Origin: Candidatus Xiphinematobacter sp.
Lineage (GTDB): Bacteria > Verrucomicrobiota > Verrucomicrobiia > Chthoniobacterales > Xiphinematobacteraceae
Direction of reading: 5' to 3'
NCBI GenBank assembly: GCA_016766635.1
Contig: CP068473.1
Location: 740,673-804,672, forward strand
DNA length: 64,000 nt
A program made the position numbers and the translations under genes. The notes under the pieces were generated by a model that searched no databases, was not told the origin of the DNA, and saw only the letters and a program-made list of their open reading frames with translations. Of this stretch, positions 8,796-17,747 are shown piece after piece; within the stretch, counting starts at the first letter, position 1, and each line of letters starts with the position of its first letter.

Positions 8796-9551
8796 TTATC
8801 GCCCTGTTGGGTGGTCGATAAATTCCCATGGTAGGCTGAGGTATTCGGAAAGATGTTCGGCCACCGATCGAATCCCAAAAGTCTCTGTGGCATAGTGCCC
8901 CGCGTAGATTAGATTCACTCTAGATTCCTCTGCTGCTATATAAGTCCAGTGCGCTCCCTCGCCCGTAATTAAGGTATCAATTCCATCCGCTGCAGCTTGC
9001 GTAATCATAGAGCCGGCAGAACCGCTGATAATGCCAATATGGCAACACGTCTCTGGACCACCGGGTGCTAGATGCACATCTCCGCACACTGCCCCTGCTA
9101 CGCGGTTCAGTACCTCTGCTCGGCTTAATCTCACCTCAACGCGCAATCCAACATAAGTTCCGAGGACTTGCAAAAAAGGCTGGTAGTGGGTAAATCCACA
9201 GGTCTGTGCTAGCAAGACGTTATTTCCGTGTCTTGGGTGGATGTCCAAAGGAAGGTGAGCGCTGTAAATGGCGAGGTCTCCGGAGATAGCAGAGCGCAAC
9301 CTCCTATAAGGTACCCCTACCCAGCGTTTATTCTCCCCCCAAAACAGCCCGTGATGGACAAGGAGCAGGGTGCATTCCACCCGGATAGCGCGCTCGATTA
9401 CCGCTTCGCAGGCATCCACAGCGGCAGCAATTCTACCTATCTTACCAGAATTCTCTAATTGGAGACCATTGTGAGCACCTGGAGCATCTCCCGATTCGTG
9501 AATGTGCAAGAGGCGATCCAGATAGGGGATTATATCTCTAAGGAAAACCAT
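8796..9551 (-). CDS. Nif3-like dinuclear metal-centre protein (DUF34/YbgI family)
   Basis: 251-residue member of the NIF3/YbgI family, toroidal proteins that bind two metal ions; the biochemical role is not settled. Metal-ligand motifs are visible: LLVHHGLFWG near residue 63 (two His), YSAHLPLD near residue 97, and GEGAHWTYIAAEE with YAGHYATE near residues 197-218. NGLQLE near residue 28 is also typical. Family members are often annotated as GTP cyclohydrolase 1 type 2, which is not supported by sequence alone. It is divergent from ychF, with about 70 bases between the start codons. Confidence 0.85.
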   Translation of the reverse strand: MVFLRDIIPYLDRLLHIHESGDAPGAHNGLQLENSGKIGRIAAAVDACEAVIERAIRVECTLLLVHHGLFWGENKRWVGVPYRRLRSAISGDLAIYSAHLPLDIHPRHGNNVLLAQTCGFTHYQPFLQVLGTYVGLRVEVRLSRAEVLNRVAGAVCGDVHLAPGGPETCCHIGIISGSAGSMITQAAADGIDTLITGEGAHWTYIAAEESRVNLIYAGHYATETFGIRSVAEHLSEYLSLPWEFIDHPTGR

Positions 9552-9619
9552 ACAAGGGTCATAAAATCTTTGGAGAAAAAAGTTTGCATCTGGTCACAAT
9601 CCACTACAGTTCCCCCCTT

Positions 9620-10723
9620 ATGCCTAAGATCGGTATAATCGGGTTGCCAAACGTAGGGAAGTCGACCCTCTTCAATGCGCTTACTCGCTCTTACAGAGCA
9701 CAAGCCACAAACTTCCCATTCTGTACTATCAAACCAAATGTCGGAATCGTCAATGTTCCGGATTCCCGACTGGATACTCTCTCGGAACTGACAAAATCCA
9801 AAAGAGTAGTACCAGCAACTATCGAATTCGTAGACATTGCAGGACTTGTCAGGGGGGCTAGTGAAGGAGAAGGGCTTGGTAACCAATTTCTCGGCCATAT
9901 TCGACAGGTGGACGCCATTGTGCAAGTAGTACGCTGCTTTGAAAACACAGAGATTCACCATGTAGCAGGTACTGTAGACCCCATCCGGGATATAGCGACC
10001 ATTAGCGCTGAGCTAATTCTTGCGGACCTTGCTTTCTTACAGAAGCGTAAGGACAAATTGTCAGCGCGCACCAAAGGACAGGAAATGGAACTCTACCTCC
10101 TGGAGCAATTGATCCAACATCTGGACAATGGACACCCGGCTTCCTCTTTGAGGCCCCTAAAAGGGGAAAAGTCTCCTCTTGATTCCTTCTGCCTCCTTAC
10201 TGCAAAACCTACCCTTTTCGCTTGCAATGTCTGTGAGGAGGATTTGGCTAAACAGAATAATCTAGCTAGAGCCTCTTTTCTTCAGAATGTAAAGGCCCAC
10301 GTCACCAGTGGTCTTCGTACTGAAACGGTTGCCGTTAGCGCTCAAATTGAAAGCGAGCTTTCAGCGTTACCACCCGCAGAAGCTGAGGCATTTTTGGCAG
10401 GGCTTGGAGTTGCAGATAGTGGTGTTAAGCAGTTGATTCGCGTTGCCTATGATACTCTACTGGGATTGCGGACATACTTTACTACGGGCCCAAGGGAAAC
10501 ACGCGCTTGGACCATTCGCGATGGGGACCGAGCGCCTACTGCCGCTGGCATTATCCATTCAGACCTACAGCGCGGCTTTATAGCGGCAGAAATTGTTTCT
10601 TATGAAGACTTCATACGGCTGGGGTCGTGGGCAAAAGCTAGAATGACCGGACGCCTTCGCGTAGAAGGAAAGGAGTATATGGTCTGTGACGGGGATGTTA
10701 TAGAATTCCGGTTTAATGTGTAG
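9620..10723 (+). CDS. ychF: Redox-regulated ribosome-binding ATPase YchF
   Basis: OBG-family P-loop protein that binds 70S ribosomes and hydrolyses ATP. G1 is GLPNVGKST at residues about 8-16, G3 is DIAGLVRGAS, and the ATP-type G4 appears as ACNVCEEDL instead of NKxD. The C-terminal TGS-like domain follows (RAWTIRDGDRAPTAAGIIHSDLQRGFIAAE, split as RAWTIRDG and AAGIIHSDLQRGFIAAE). The end matches the family C-terminus VCDGDVIEFRFNV. ATG 9620 (MPKIGIIG) gives 368 residues, the usual length; the longer in-frame start at 9584 adds unrelated sequence. Confidence 0.95.
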   Translation: MPKIGIIGLPNVGKSTLFNALTRSYRAQATNFPFCTIKPNVGIVNVPDSRLDTLSELTKSKRVVPATIEFVDIAGLVRGASEGEGLGNQFLGHIRQVDAIVQVVRCFENTEIHHVAGTVDPIRDIATISAELILADLAFLQKRKDKLSARTKGQEMELYLLEQLIQHLDNGHPASSLRPLKGEKSPLDSFCLLTAKPTLFACNVCEEDLAKQNNLARASFLQNVKAHVTSGLRTETVAVSAQIESELSALPPAEAEAFLAGLGVADSGVKQLIRVAYDTLLGLRTYFTTGPRETRAWTIRDGDRAPTAAGIIHSDLQRGFIAAEIVSYEDFIRLGSWAKARMTGRLRVEGKEYMVCDGDVIEFRFNV

Positions 10724-10892
10724 CTTTTTCTGGTTTTGTATTTTTCACCACTCTACCACGCAAGAATTTTGAAGGAGTAAAACACGTGCGTACCACAACT
10801 ACTCATAGCTGATGAGTAGTCTGGGAGCCATAAGTGGAGCCTGCTGTCTCTTACGTCTGTGTCTTCTCTGTACGAGTTGTCTCTGTAAACCC

Positions 10893-11783
10893 ATGCTAGA
10901 TAGACGACAAAAACTGAGTATAGGACTTATCCAACACCAGTGTACTCTGGATGGAGAGGCCAATACACTTTCCCTGGAAAAGGGAGTCCGCAAGGCGGCC
11001 TCTCAGGGCGCACAGATTATCTCTACTCAGGAACTATTCCGTTCTCAATATTTCTGTCAAGTCGAAGACTACAAGCACTTCGCTTTGGCTGAGACCATCC
11101 CCGGTTCTGGGACGGAGCGTCTTTGCGCAATTGCTCAAGAGCTCGATATTGTTTTGGTCGCCTCCCTTTTCGAGCGGCGTGCTCCGGGACTCTATCATAA
11201 TACCGCTGTGGTCATTGACGCAGACGGAACTTTACTGGGCAAATACCGGAAAATGCATATCCCAGAGGATCCTCTTTTCTACGAAAAGTTTTACTTTACC
11301 CCAGGAGACCTGGGGTTCTTAGTGTGGGACACGCGGTACGCACGCATTGGGGTGGGTCTCTGTTGGGATCAGTGGTACCCAGAGGCCCCCCGACTCCTTG
11401 CCTTACGCGGGGCGCAGATCCTCTTCTTTCCTACGGCAATCGGCTGGCATCCCACCGAAAAATCCCGTCATGGGCAACGCCAATATTCAGCGTGGGAAGT
11501 TGTTCAACGAGGACATGCTATAGCTAATGGTTGCTACCTAGCGGTTGCCAACCGTGTAGGCCACGAAGTCTATAGCGGAAATGGAATTGAGTTTTGGGGA
11601 CAAAGCTTCGTTTGTGACCCTTTTGGGGAAATCCTCCAAAAGGGATCGACTTCTGATGAGGAAATTATTATCGCAGAAATAGACCTGGACCTCATAGACG
11701 TGCAGAGGAAGCACTGGCCCTTCCTGCGCGATCGTAGGATCGATGCCTACGGAGGGATTTTGCGTCGATTTATCGACTCGTGA
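10893..11783 (+). CDS. aguB: Carbon-nitrogen hydrolase, N-carbamoylputrescine amidase-like
   Basis: Nitrilase-superfamily amidase. The catalytic triad is visible: Glu in STQELF, Lys in YRKMHIPEDP, and Cys in GVGLCWDQWYPE. Family members of this subgroup convert N-carbamoylputrescine to putrescine. The motifs FYEKFYFTPGD, AIGWHPTEK and NGIEFWGQSFVCDPFGE closely follow the AguB pattern. The frame is open from 10812, but ATG 10893 (MLDRRQKLSIGLIQ) matches the family N-terminus and gives 296 residues. Polyamine function is likely but other small amides cannot be excluded. No agmatine deiminase gene is present in this window. Confidence 0.85.
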   Translation: MLDRRQKLSIGLIQHQCTLDGEANTLSLEKGVRKAASQGAQIISTQELFRSQYFCQVEDYKHFALAETIPGSGTERLCAIAQELDIVLVASLFERRAPGLYHNTAVVIDADGTLLGKYRKMHIPEDPLFYEKFYFTPGDLGFLVWDTRYARIGVGLCWDQWYPEAPRLLALRGAQILFFPTAIGWHPTEKSRHGQRQYSAWEVVQRGHAIANGCYLAVANRVGHEVYSGNGIEFWGQSFVCDPFGEILQKGSTSDEEIIIAEIDLDLIDVQRKHWPFLRDRRIDAYGGILRRFIDS

Positions 11784-11906
11784 CACTCCCCACTTCAGGA
11801 AATTTACGAGGACCAATTTCCTTGCCCATAGACCTAGTGCTATACCTGTCTTCCTGCTATAGGCCTTTTTGTCTTTGGAGGGGATTCTTACCTGCCCTAG
11901 GCAGAA

Positions 11907-12401
11907 CTAGGCGTCAAGCAACCGACGGTAGAGTATGCCAAGCGCGGCATCAACTGCCAACTGTTTAAAAGTTTCTCGGCTTTCTGGGAACAGTCCCCTG
12001 TAAACCTGGGTAGGTACTTGAGGAGAGGCTAGCCCAATAAAGACAGTGCCAATTGACAGCTGTTGTGTCCCCCTAGTGGGTCCAGCTACGCCAGTCGTGC
12101 ACAGAGCATAGTGCGCGCCGCTAAGATTTAACAGGCGTTCCGCCATTTCTGTAGCTACCTCCTTACTTACTGCGCCACACGACCGGATAGTTGACTCAGG
12201 TAGATGCAACCTGTCTGATTTGGCTTTATCAGAATAGAGGATAAAGCCCTCCAGGAAAACTCTAGAACAACCTTCGACATTGGTTATACGGTTTGCCAGA
12301 AGGCCACCAGTACAGGACTCCGCTGTGGCCAGAGTCCTTTTCGCTCTACGGAGACACTCCACCACCATCCTTTCTAATAGGGGTCCCCTCCTCATCGTCA
12401 T
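11907..12401 (-). CDS. pncC: CinA C-terminal-type nicotinamide-nucleotide amidase PncC
   Basis: 164-residue stand-alone CinA C-domain. Visible motifs are ATAESCTGGLLANRIT (catalytic serine region), YSDKAK, GAVSKEVATEMAERL, TTGVAGPTRGTQQLSIGTVFIGLA near residues 107-127, and the family ending. PncC deamidates nicotinamide mononucleotide to nicotinate mononucleotide in NAD salvage. The ATG at 12401 or the second ATG two codons later both work. A short perfect hairpin, CTGCC-CTA-GGCAG, lies just past its stop near 11892-11904 without a T-run. It stands between the aguB-like gene (convergent) and an apparently empty 324-base spacer. Confidence 0.88.
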   Translation of the reverse strand: MTMRRGPLLERMVVECLRRAKRTLATAESCTGGLLANRITNVEGCSRVFLEGFILYSDKAKSDRLHLPESTIRSCGAVSKEVATEMAERLLNLSGAHYALCTTGVAGPTRGTQQLSIGTVFIGLASPQVPTQVYRGLFPESRETFKQLAVDAALGILYRRLLDA

Positions 12402-12725
12402 TGCAAGCTAGAGAAAGTCCCTCCCACCTTCACTTCCGATCCTTACCATACCACCACATTCCTGTCCCGTATATAAGAAACACTTGGTTACCTGACCCCC
12501 CCATATATTCTCGTTGCTAGTAACAGCGCTAAATGCTTTTCGGGATTTCTACGCCCTGGAAGGAATCGTGCAGCCAAAGTAGAAGCAAGCGATGTGGGGA
12601 AGTTTTCTCACCGAACTACCTTTAGCTGAGGCTGGGAGCACCTTTGGACGGCGGCTTAAACTATGTACTGGAAGGCTTGCGGCCTACCTTGTCCGAGCTC
12701 ATTTACCTTCTCCAAACCCCTTAGC
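12402..12725. other. Gap between pncC and dxr, no gene seen
   Basis: In many bacteria the protease gene rseP follows cdsA-dxr on the same strand. No zinc-protease HExxH-type motif can be read on the minus strand here, and no open frame is convincing. Confidence 0.4.
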
Positions 12726-13901
12726 TTACCTAGAGGATAGAAAGGAAGCTGCACATTGTATCGCTGCAAGCCGCCGTGCCTCCGCGTCTGTTTCAAGGAT
12801 TTGTCCAAGATCTGGGGTGGGCGTGCCGTCCCCCATTCGGTCCAAAACCTCTTCCACGACACCCCAAATTCTTGGAAAGGGAATTTCCCCCTTTAAAAAG
12901 GCCTCCACTGCTATTTCATTTGCGGCGTTTAAGATGGCAGGCACGGTACCTCCACATTCTCCGGCACGCTGTGCTAGGCGCAAAGCAGGGAAGTCGTCCC
13001 AACGAGGAGCAAAGAACTCCAGGCGGTGCAAGGTCGCCAAATTCAGCGCTTTTCTTGGAGGTCCCACACGTTCTGGCCACATAAGCGCATGCTGAATGGG
13101 GAGGTACATATCTGAGGCGCCCATCTCCGCAAGCATGCATCCATCTATCAATTCTACCATAGAGTGAACAATGCTCTGTGGATGGATTATCACATCGATG
13201 CAAGATATGGGAACCCCAAAAAGTTGTTGTGCCTCAATTAGTTCCAACCCCTTATTAAACAAGGTGGCGCAATCAACTGTTACCTTGCGTCCCATTCTCC
13301 AGGTAGGATGGCAAAGTGCCTTCTCCGGTGTCACCCCAGCTAATCTTTCTGAAGGAAGGGATCGAAATGGCCCACCCGAACAAGTAAGTATCAATCGGCT
13401 AACCTCCTCCACACTATGCCCCTCAAGACACTGGAAAATAGCATTGTGCTCGCTGTCTACTGGTAGTAGGTGTACCCCTTTGTCTTTCACCGCGCGGGTG
13501 ACAATGCTCCCTGCCATGACCAGTATTTCCTTACTAGCAAGGGCAAGATTTCTCCCTATTTCGATTGCTGCTAAAGCAGGGCGCAACCCATCAGTACCCG
13601 TAATAGCGACAAGAACTATATCTGCTTCAAGCTCTATAACGAGGTCTACCAACCCCTCTGCCCCGCAGAAAATTCTTACTTCTTCCCCAAAGGCCCTATC
13701 CAAGTTGCTAGCAGAGATGGGGTCCCCCACACAAATGGCTTTGGGTCGAAACTCCCTTATGGCTTTCTCCATCTTTACTACATTACGAAGGGTAGACATC
13801 CCAACGATGTCTATACGATCAGAGAGCACACGCGCCACCTGCATAGCCTTATCTCCAATGGAACCTGTAGCTCCAAGAATTACCACTCTGCGCTTTCTCA
13901 T
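12726..13901 (-). CDS. dxr: 1-deoxy-D-xylulose 5-phosphate reductoisomerase
   Basis: NADPH enzyme that makes 2-C-methyl-D-erythritol 4-phosphate, second step of the MEP isoprenoid pathway. The N-terminal Rossmann motif is VVILGATGSIGDKAM. Also visible are LALASKEILVMAG, the metal site LPVDSEHNAIFQCLEG, the flexible loop LTCSGGPFR, HPTWRMGRKVTVDCATLFNKGLE (split as HPTWRMGRKVTVD and ATLFNKGLE), IIHPQSIVHSMVE, and a C-terminal NAANEIAVEAFL. The ATG at 13901 overlaps the cdsA stop as ATGA, a strong sign of translational coupling, and gives 391 residues. The frame is open six codons further upstream. Together with ispA at 55.7 kb it marks MEP-pathway isoprenoid synthesis. Confidence 0.96.
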   Translation of the reverse strand: MRKRRVVILGATGSIGDKAMQVARVLSDRIDIVGMSTLRNVVKMEKAIREFRPKAICVGDPISASNLDRAFGEEVRIFCGAEGLVDLVIELEADIVLVAITGTDGLRPALAAIEIGRNLALASKEILVMAGSIVTRAVKDKGVHLLPVDSEHNAIFQCLEGHSVEEVSRLILTCSGGPFRSLPSERLAGVTPEKALCHPTWRMGRKVTVDCATLFNKGLELIEAQQLFGVPISCIDVIIHPQSIVHSMVELIDGCMLAEMGASDMYLPIQHALMWPERVGPPRKALNLATLHRLEFFAPRWDDFPALRLAQRAGECGGTVPAILNAANEIAVEAFLKGEIPFPRIWGVVEEVLDRMGDGTPTPDLGQILETDAEARRLAAIQCAASFLSSR

Positions 13902-14773
13902 AAGGAGTGCATGGTCCAATGCAAATAGAAAAATAAAAATGGTCCAGTGAAAAGTAGACTATCTATCAAATCCAGTGCTCCACCGATACCAGGTAGTAGA
14001 TAACCCGAGTCCTTAGCCTGTATACTACGCTTAATGACTGACTCTACTAAATCTCCTATAATGGCTATCCCACCCAGAGAGCATCCTAGAAGGAGAACAT
14101 TTGTTTTGTAAAAGAGGGGGATCCAAGATGGAAAACATGTACGTGCAACGAGAGCCACTATACCGGCCGAGGCAACGGCACCTAAAAAGCCCTCCCACGT
14201 CTTTTTAGGGCTGATCTGTGGGGCTAATCGGTGTCGCCCAAAGAAGCCACCAAACATATAAGCCCCCATATCGCTGCACTTGGTGACTATAACTACAAAG
14301 AGTGCGTAAAAGGGCCCTGTAGGATCCCCATTTGCCGAAGGTGGTGTCAGGAAAATAATTTTGGACAAAAAGTGGAACGTCCACGGGATGTAGAGAATGC
14401 CAAACAGTGTAAAGACGGTAGCCTGGCAAGATGCTAACTGCCCAATCGGAGCGAACACCTGCCGGATGAGGAGGGCTACCACCAGTAGCAAGATCGCTAC
14501 CAGATCAAAGCCAGTGTGAATGGTATAGGCTTGATAGTAAAGAAAACCCCCTGCTAAAAACACTGCCGAAAGGAGTGTTGCCGTTACTGAAAACGTCTGT
14601 ACGCCGGCGCTTTGTAGCATCCGAAAAAATTCCCATTGTGCGACCAGCGCTAGCCCACAGATTAGCGCTAAGTAGAATGCTGGTACCTTCCATGCAAGTA
14701 CCAAGCTAATGACTACCCACAAAGTGATAGAGCTCCCTAGTCGGAGCAGAAAAGTAAGCCGTCTGTCAGCCAT
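13898..14773 (-). CDS. cdsA: Phosphatidate cytidylyltransferase
   Basis: Integral membrane enzyme that makes CDP-diacylglycerol from phosphatidate and CTP. The 291-residue protein has about seven or eight hydrophobic segments, starting with the region near residues 15-60. Also visible are CSDMGAYMFGGFFGRH, the SPKKTWEG motif, and the C-terminal CDS signature SVIKRSIQAKDSG followed by LPGIGGALDLIDSLLF. The usual GHGG-DRxDS is replaced here by GIGG-DLIDS; similar variants occur in some non-proteobacterial lineages, so activity is still likely. It is coupled to dxr by a 4-base overlap. The upstream space of about 190 bases separates it from divergent recA. Confidence 0.92.
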   Translation of the reverse strand: MADRRLTFLLRLGSSITLWVVISLVLAWKVPAFYLALICGLALVAQWEFFRMLQSAGVQTFSVTATLLSAVFLAGGFLYYQAYTIHTGFDLVAILLLVVALLIRQVFAPIGQLASCQATVFTLFGILYIPWTFHFLSKIIFLTPPSANGDPTGPFYALFVVIVTKCSDMGAYMFGGFFGRHRLAPQISPKKTWEGFLGAVASAGIVALVARTCFPSWIPLFYKTNVLLLGCSLGGIAIIGDLVESVIKRSIQAKDSGYLLPGIGGALDLIDSLLFTGPFLFFYLHWTMHSL

Positions 14774-14877
14774 TCATATACACCAATAGTAAAAGTGGAT
14801 GGCTCCAGACCAATAGTGTATCAACTTCCTTTAATCGGCCTCTTGTGGCGCGCATAGATCCGACTGGATTGGCTTTT

Positions 14878-14895
14878 AGCAGGAAGCCTGCTTTT
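14878..14895 (+). terminator. Hairpin with T-run in the recA leader
   Basis: AGCAGG (14878-14883) and CCTGCT (14887-14892) form a 6-bp stem with a 3-base loop, followed by a run of T. It lies 65 bases upstream of the recA ATG on the same strand with no upstream gene to terminate, so it could attenuate a recA transcript or be chance. Confidence 0.35.
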
Positions 14896-14960
14896 TAACA
14901 CTGGATTTTTCGTCCCCTTATTGAGACCATGGCGCATCCTGGCGAGTGTTATCGCTGTTT

Positions 14961-16001
14961 ATGGCTTCTAAAGACACCACTGCTGAAGAAGCAGCCAAAG
15001 TCCAGCGTAGTAAGAATCTTGACATGGCCTTGCAGCAGATTACCAAGGCCTATGGGGAGGGAGCGATCATGCGGCTGAGTGGTTCCTCAGCCCTTTCTGT
15101 AGAGGTGATTCCTACTGGCAACATCGCGATTGATCGTGCTCTCGGTGTCGGGGGATTCCCGCGTGGTCGCATTGTCGAAATTTTCGGACCGGAATCCTCC
15201 GGAAAAACCACTCTCACCCTGACTGCAATCGCACAGGCTCAGCAGCACGGAGGACTAGCTGGATTCATTGATGTCGAACATGCTCTGGACCCACAATACG
15301 CCAATCGCCTAGGGGTGCAACTCGGCAATCTTTTGATCTCTCAACCTAACTCAGGAGAAGAGGCTCTACGTATTTGCGAAACTCTTATTCGTTCTAACAC
15401 CCTAGATATCCTCGTAATCGATTCTGTGGCCGCCCTGGTTACTAAGGCCGAACTAGAAGGTAATATTGGGGACGCTGTGGTAGGCGCCCAAGCCCGCCTA
15501 ATGAGTGCTGCTTTGCGAAAACTTACCTCCCTTATCTCTAAAGCGAGCGCGTGCTGTATTTTCACCAATCAGATTCGAGAAAAAATTGGCGTCGTATTCG
15601 GGAACCCAGAAACGACCCCCGGTGGAAAAGCCCTAAAGTTCTACTCTACTATGCGTGTCGATATCAGACGTGTTGGTCCAGTCAAGAATAGCGATGGAAG
15701 CATTAGTGGAAATCGTACTCGCCTTAGAGTAGTTAAAAACAAAGTCGCTCCCCCATTCGCTGAAGCCGAATTCGACATCATTTACAATGAGGGCATTTCT
15801 AGCACTAATACCCTACTCGACATTGCCGTGGAAAAGGGTATCGTGGAAAGGAGGGGTTCCTGGCTGCACTATAGGGGAGAACAGCTTGCTCAAGGCCGGG
15901 ATGCCGCAAAAAATATTCTTAGAAAGAATGCTGAGCTCTATGCAAAGATTGAAAAAGAGGTAATTTTGGCGCTGGATGCTGAGCTCCATGGAAAGAAGTA
16001 G
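14961..16001 (+). CDS. recA: Recombinase RecA
   Basis: ATP-dependent strand-exchange protein for homologous recombination and the SOS response. The protein has Walker A GPESSGKTTLTL near residues 67-78, the FIDVEHALDPQYA segment, Walker B LDILVIDSVAAL, the L1 region GDAVVGAQARLMSAALRKL, and the L2 region FTNQIREKIGVVFGNPET. It ends about 20 residues after the conserved core, without the long acidic tail of E. coli RecA. ATG 14961 (MASKDTTAEE) gives 346 residues; an in-frame TTG/ATG at 14946 would add only five. No LexA-type operator was recognised upstream. Its presence is relevant because the long perfect inverted repeat at 7.9-8.5 kb could serve as a RecA substrate. Confidence 0.98.
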   Translation: MASKDTTAEEAAKVQRSKNLDMALQQITKAYGEGAIMRLSGSSALSVEVIPTGNIAIDRALGVGGFPRGRIVEIFGPESSGKTTLTLTAIAQAQQHGGLAGFIDVEHALDPQYANRLGVQLGNLLISQPNSGEEALRICETLIRSNTLDILVIDSVAALVTKAELEGNIGDAVVGAQARLMSAALRKLTSLISKASACCIFTNQIREKIGVVFGNPETTPGGKALKFYSTMRVDIRRVGPVKNSDGSISGNRTRLRVVKNKVAPPFAEAEFDIIYNEGISSTNTLLDIAVEKGIVERRGSWLHYRGEQLAQGRDAAKNILRKNAELYAKIEKEVILALDAELHGKK

Positions 16002-16021
16002 TTTCCCTTACCCTGTAGAAA

Positions 16022-16663
16022 CTATGGAGAAAACCGGTTACTACTCGGGCAGGCATCTCGTAGCTGACAGGTAAAGCAACTAGGTTTACGAGCTGTACAA
16101 CATCTTCTTCCATGCAGGATGAGCTGGTGGCTGAAGTCACTCCATTGCTTCCTTGGAAGAAGTTTCATGAGATCTCGCTCAATTTTTACTGGGTTTGAGT
16201 GCGGGGTTAGCTCCAGGCGCCTTGAGAGGCGCGCCACGTGGGTATCCACTGCTATGCCTTCATTTCTTCTGAATGCATTGCCTAGAACTACGTTGGCCGT
16301 CTTGCGGCCCACTCCAGGTAAGGTCACCAAAGTCTCAAGTGTTTTTGGTACCCTTCCGCTGTGACGCTCCAAGATCTCTCTGGCTGCAGCGCGGATGTTT
16401 TTCGCCTTCCTTCGAAAGAAACCGGTGGAACGGATTAGTGATTCCAGTCTCTCCTGGGAGACTTCCGCAAAGGCGTGCACCGTACGCAATCCCTCAAAGA
16501 GTTTTGGTGTCACCAAGTTTACCTGCCTGTCCGTACATTGAGCAGAAAGAATAGTGGCTACTAATAACTCGAAAGGCGAGTGGTAAACTAGCGTACAGTG
16601 CGTCTTAGGATATATCGTCTTTAGCCTTTGATAGAGAATAAAAGCCCGTTCCTCCCGTGTCAT
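16022..16663 (-). CDS. nth: Endonuclease III
   Basis: Base-excision-repair DNA glycosylase/AP lyase for oxidised pyrimidines. The 213-residue protein has ATILSAQCTDRQVN near residue 36, the HhH motif LPGVGRKTANVVLGNAF with catalytic Lys, the catalytic Asp in AVDTHVARLSRRL, and the 4Fe-4S cluster ligands in a C-x6-C-x2-C-x5-C array at the C-terminus (CTARKPSCFTCQLRDAC). All are intact. It is convergent with recA, 20 bases apart, and uses the ATG at 16663. Confidence 0.96.
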   Translation of the reverse strand: MTREERAFILYQRLKTIYPKTHCTLVYHSPFELLVATILSAQCTDRQVNLVTPKLFEGLRTVHAFAEVSQERLESLIRSTGFFRRKAKNIRAAAREILERHSGRVPKTLETLVTLPGVGRKTANVVLGNAFRRNEGIAVDTHVARLSRRLELTPHSNPVKIERDLMKLLPRKQWSDFSHQLILHGRRCCTARKPSCFTCQLRDACPSSNRFSP

Positions 16664-16804
16664 GGTTACACTAACAGCTAGGGATAAGATACCATCGCAC
16701 TAACAAGCATTTCCAACTTCCACTGAGAGTTGCTATGGTTCCGCCTTCCTGTTGGCTTGATGTCTGTTTTTCCAAAGTCCAACAAAAGTCCAACATCCAG
16801 AAGG

Positions 16805-17734
16805 ATGGTGTCTCGAATATTCCACCACAGTGAGTTTTCAGATCTAACTCTCTTATTAAAACATAAGCTCCAGCAGGGTTGCATCCTCTCACTCTGTATT
16901 CCCACCCTCAATGAGGAGGCTACAATTGGCAACCTAATCTGTCGCCTAAGAAGGGCGCTTGTGGAAGCCGTCCCTATCTTGGACGAAATCCTCATCGTGG
17001 ACTCTGGCTCCTGTGACCGTACAAGAGAAGAGGCCCAAGCTGCTGGTGCTGCTGTTTTTCTCGCTTCTGAAATCTTACCAGAACTGCCCTCTGTTCCTGG
17101 AAAGGGGACCAACCTTTGGAAGTCCCTATTTGTGGCTAAGGGGAACCTTCTTTGCTTCCTAGACGGAGATATTCAGAATATACACCCCCGCTTCGTCTAT
17201 GGTCTCATTGGACCCCTACTACGGTTTCCAGAAATTGATTATGTGAAGGGCTGCTACAATCGTCCGATTTTGACAGACAAAGGCCCACGACCTATAGGCG
17301 GCGGTCGCGTTACCGAGATCTTAATCCGTCCGCTTTTTTCCATTTTTTTTCCCAACCTTTCCGAAATTGTCCAGCCACTTTCCGGAGAGTACGCAGCAAA
17401 ACGCTCTCTCTTGGAAAATCTTTATTTTCCTGCCGGATATGGAGTAGAAACCGCTCTGCTCTTAGACATCTACCGCAAAGTGGGGATCAGGAAAATTGCC
17501 CAGGTAGATTTGGGAGAACGTCTTCACCATCACCAGGATGTCCTGGCCCTCGGCGCCATGGCCTTTTCCATCTTGCAAACTTTTTTGAGACGAGTCCCGA
17601 AGCTCCAAAACTTTCCGAAAAATCCTCTTCGCCAGTTCTATCTTGGCGCAGATGGTTACCGGTTGCTTGAGACTAACTCGTCCAACAAGGAATATCCCCC
17701 AGTGCTTCTAGTGAAAGCTTACCGAAAAAGGTAA
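16805..17734 (+). CDS. Family 2 glycosyltransferase, glucosyl-3-phosphoglycerate synthase-like
   Basis: Glycosyltransferase resembling GpgS, which makes glucosyl-3-phosphoglycerate for glucosylglycerate. Visible are the N-terminal RIFHHSEF, LCIPTLNEEATIGNLI, the nucleotide-sugar site EILIVDSGSCDRTREEA, the FLDGDIQN metal motif (DxD type), VKGCYNRP and GGGRVTEI, VQPLSGEYAAKRSLLE, and YGVETALLLDIY. All match this subgroup. The frame is open from 16730; I place the start at ATG 16805 because the family begins just before FHHS, giving 309 residues, but ATG 16760 is possible and no ribosome site decides. The next gene, 13 bases downstream, is a broken glycosyltransferase, so the product may no longer be processed further. 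Confidence 0.75.
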   Translation: MVSRIFHHSEFSDLTLLLKHKLQQGCILSLCIPTLNEEATIGNLICRLRRALVEAVPILDEILIVDSGSCDRTREEAQAAGAAVFLASEILPELPSVPGKGTNLWKSLFVAKGNLLCFLDGDIQNIHPRFVYGLIGPLLRFPEIDYVKGCYNRPILTDKGPRPIGGGRVTEILIRPLFSIFFPNLSEIVQPLSGEYAAKRSLLENLYFPAGYGVETALLLDIYRKVGIRKIAQVDLGERLHHHQDVLALGAMAFSILQTFLRRVPKLQNFPKNPLRQFYLGADGYRLLETNSSNKEYPPVLLVKAYRKR

Positions 17735-17747
17735 CACTCCTCACTCA

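Noticed and set aside
13171-13950. A 259-residue plus-strand frame
   Set aside because: Antisense shadow of dxr, rich in Ser/Arg/Pro as expected for such shadows.
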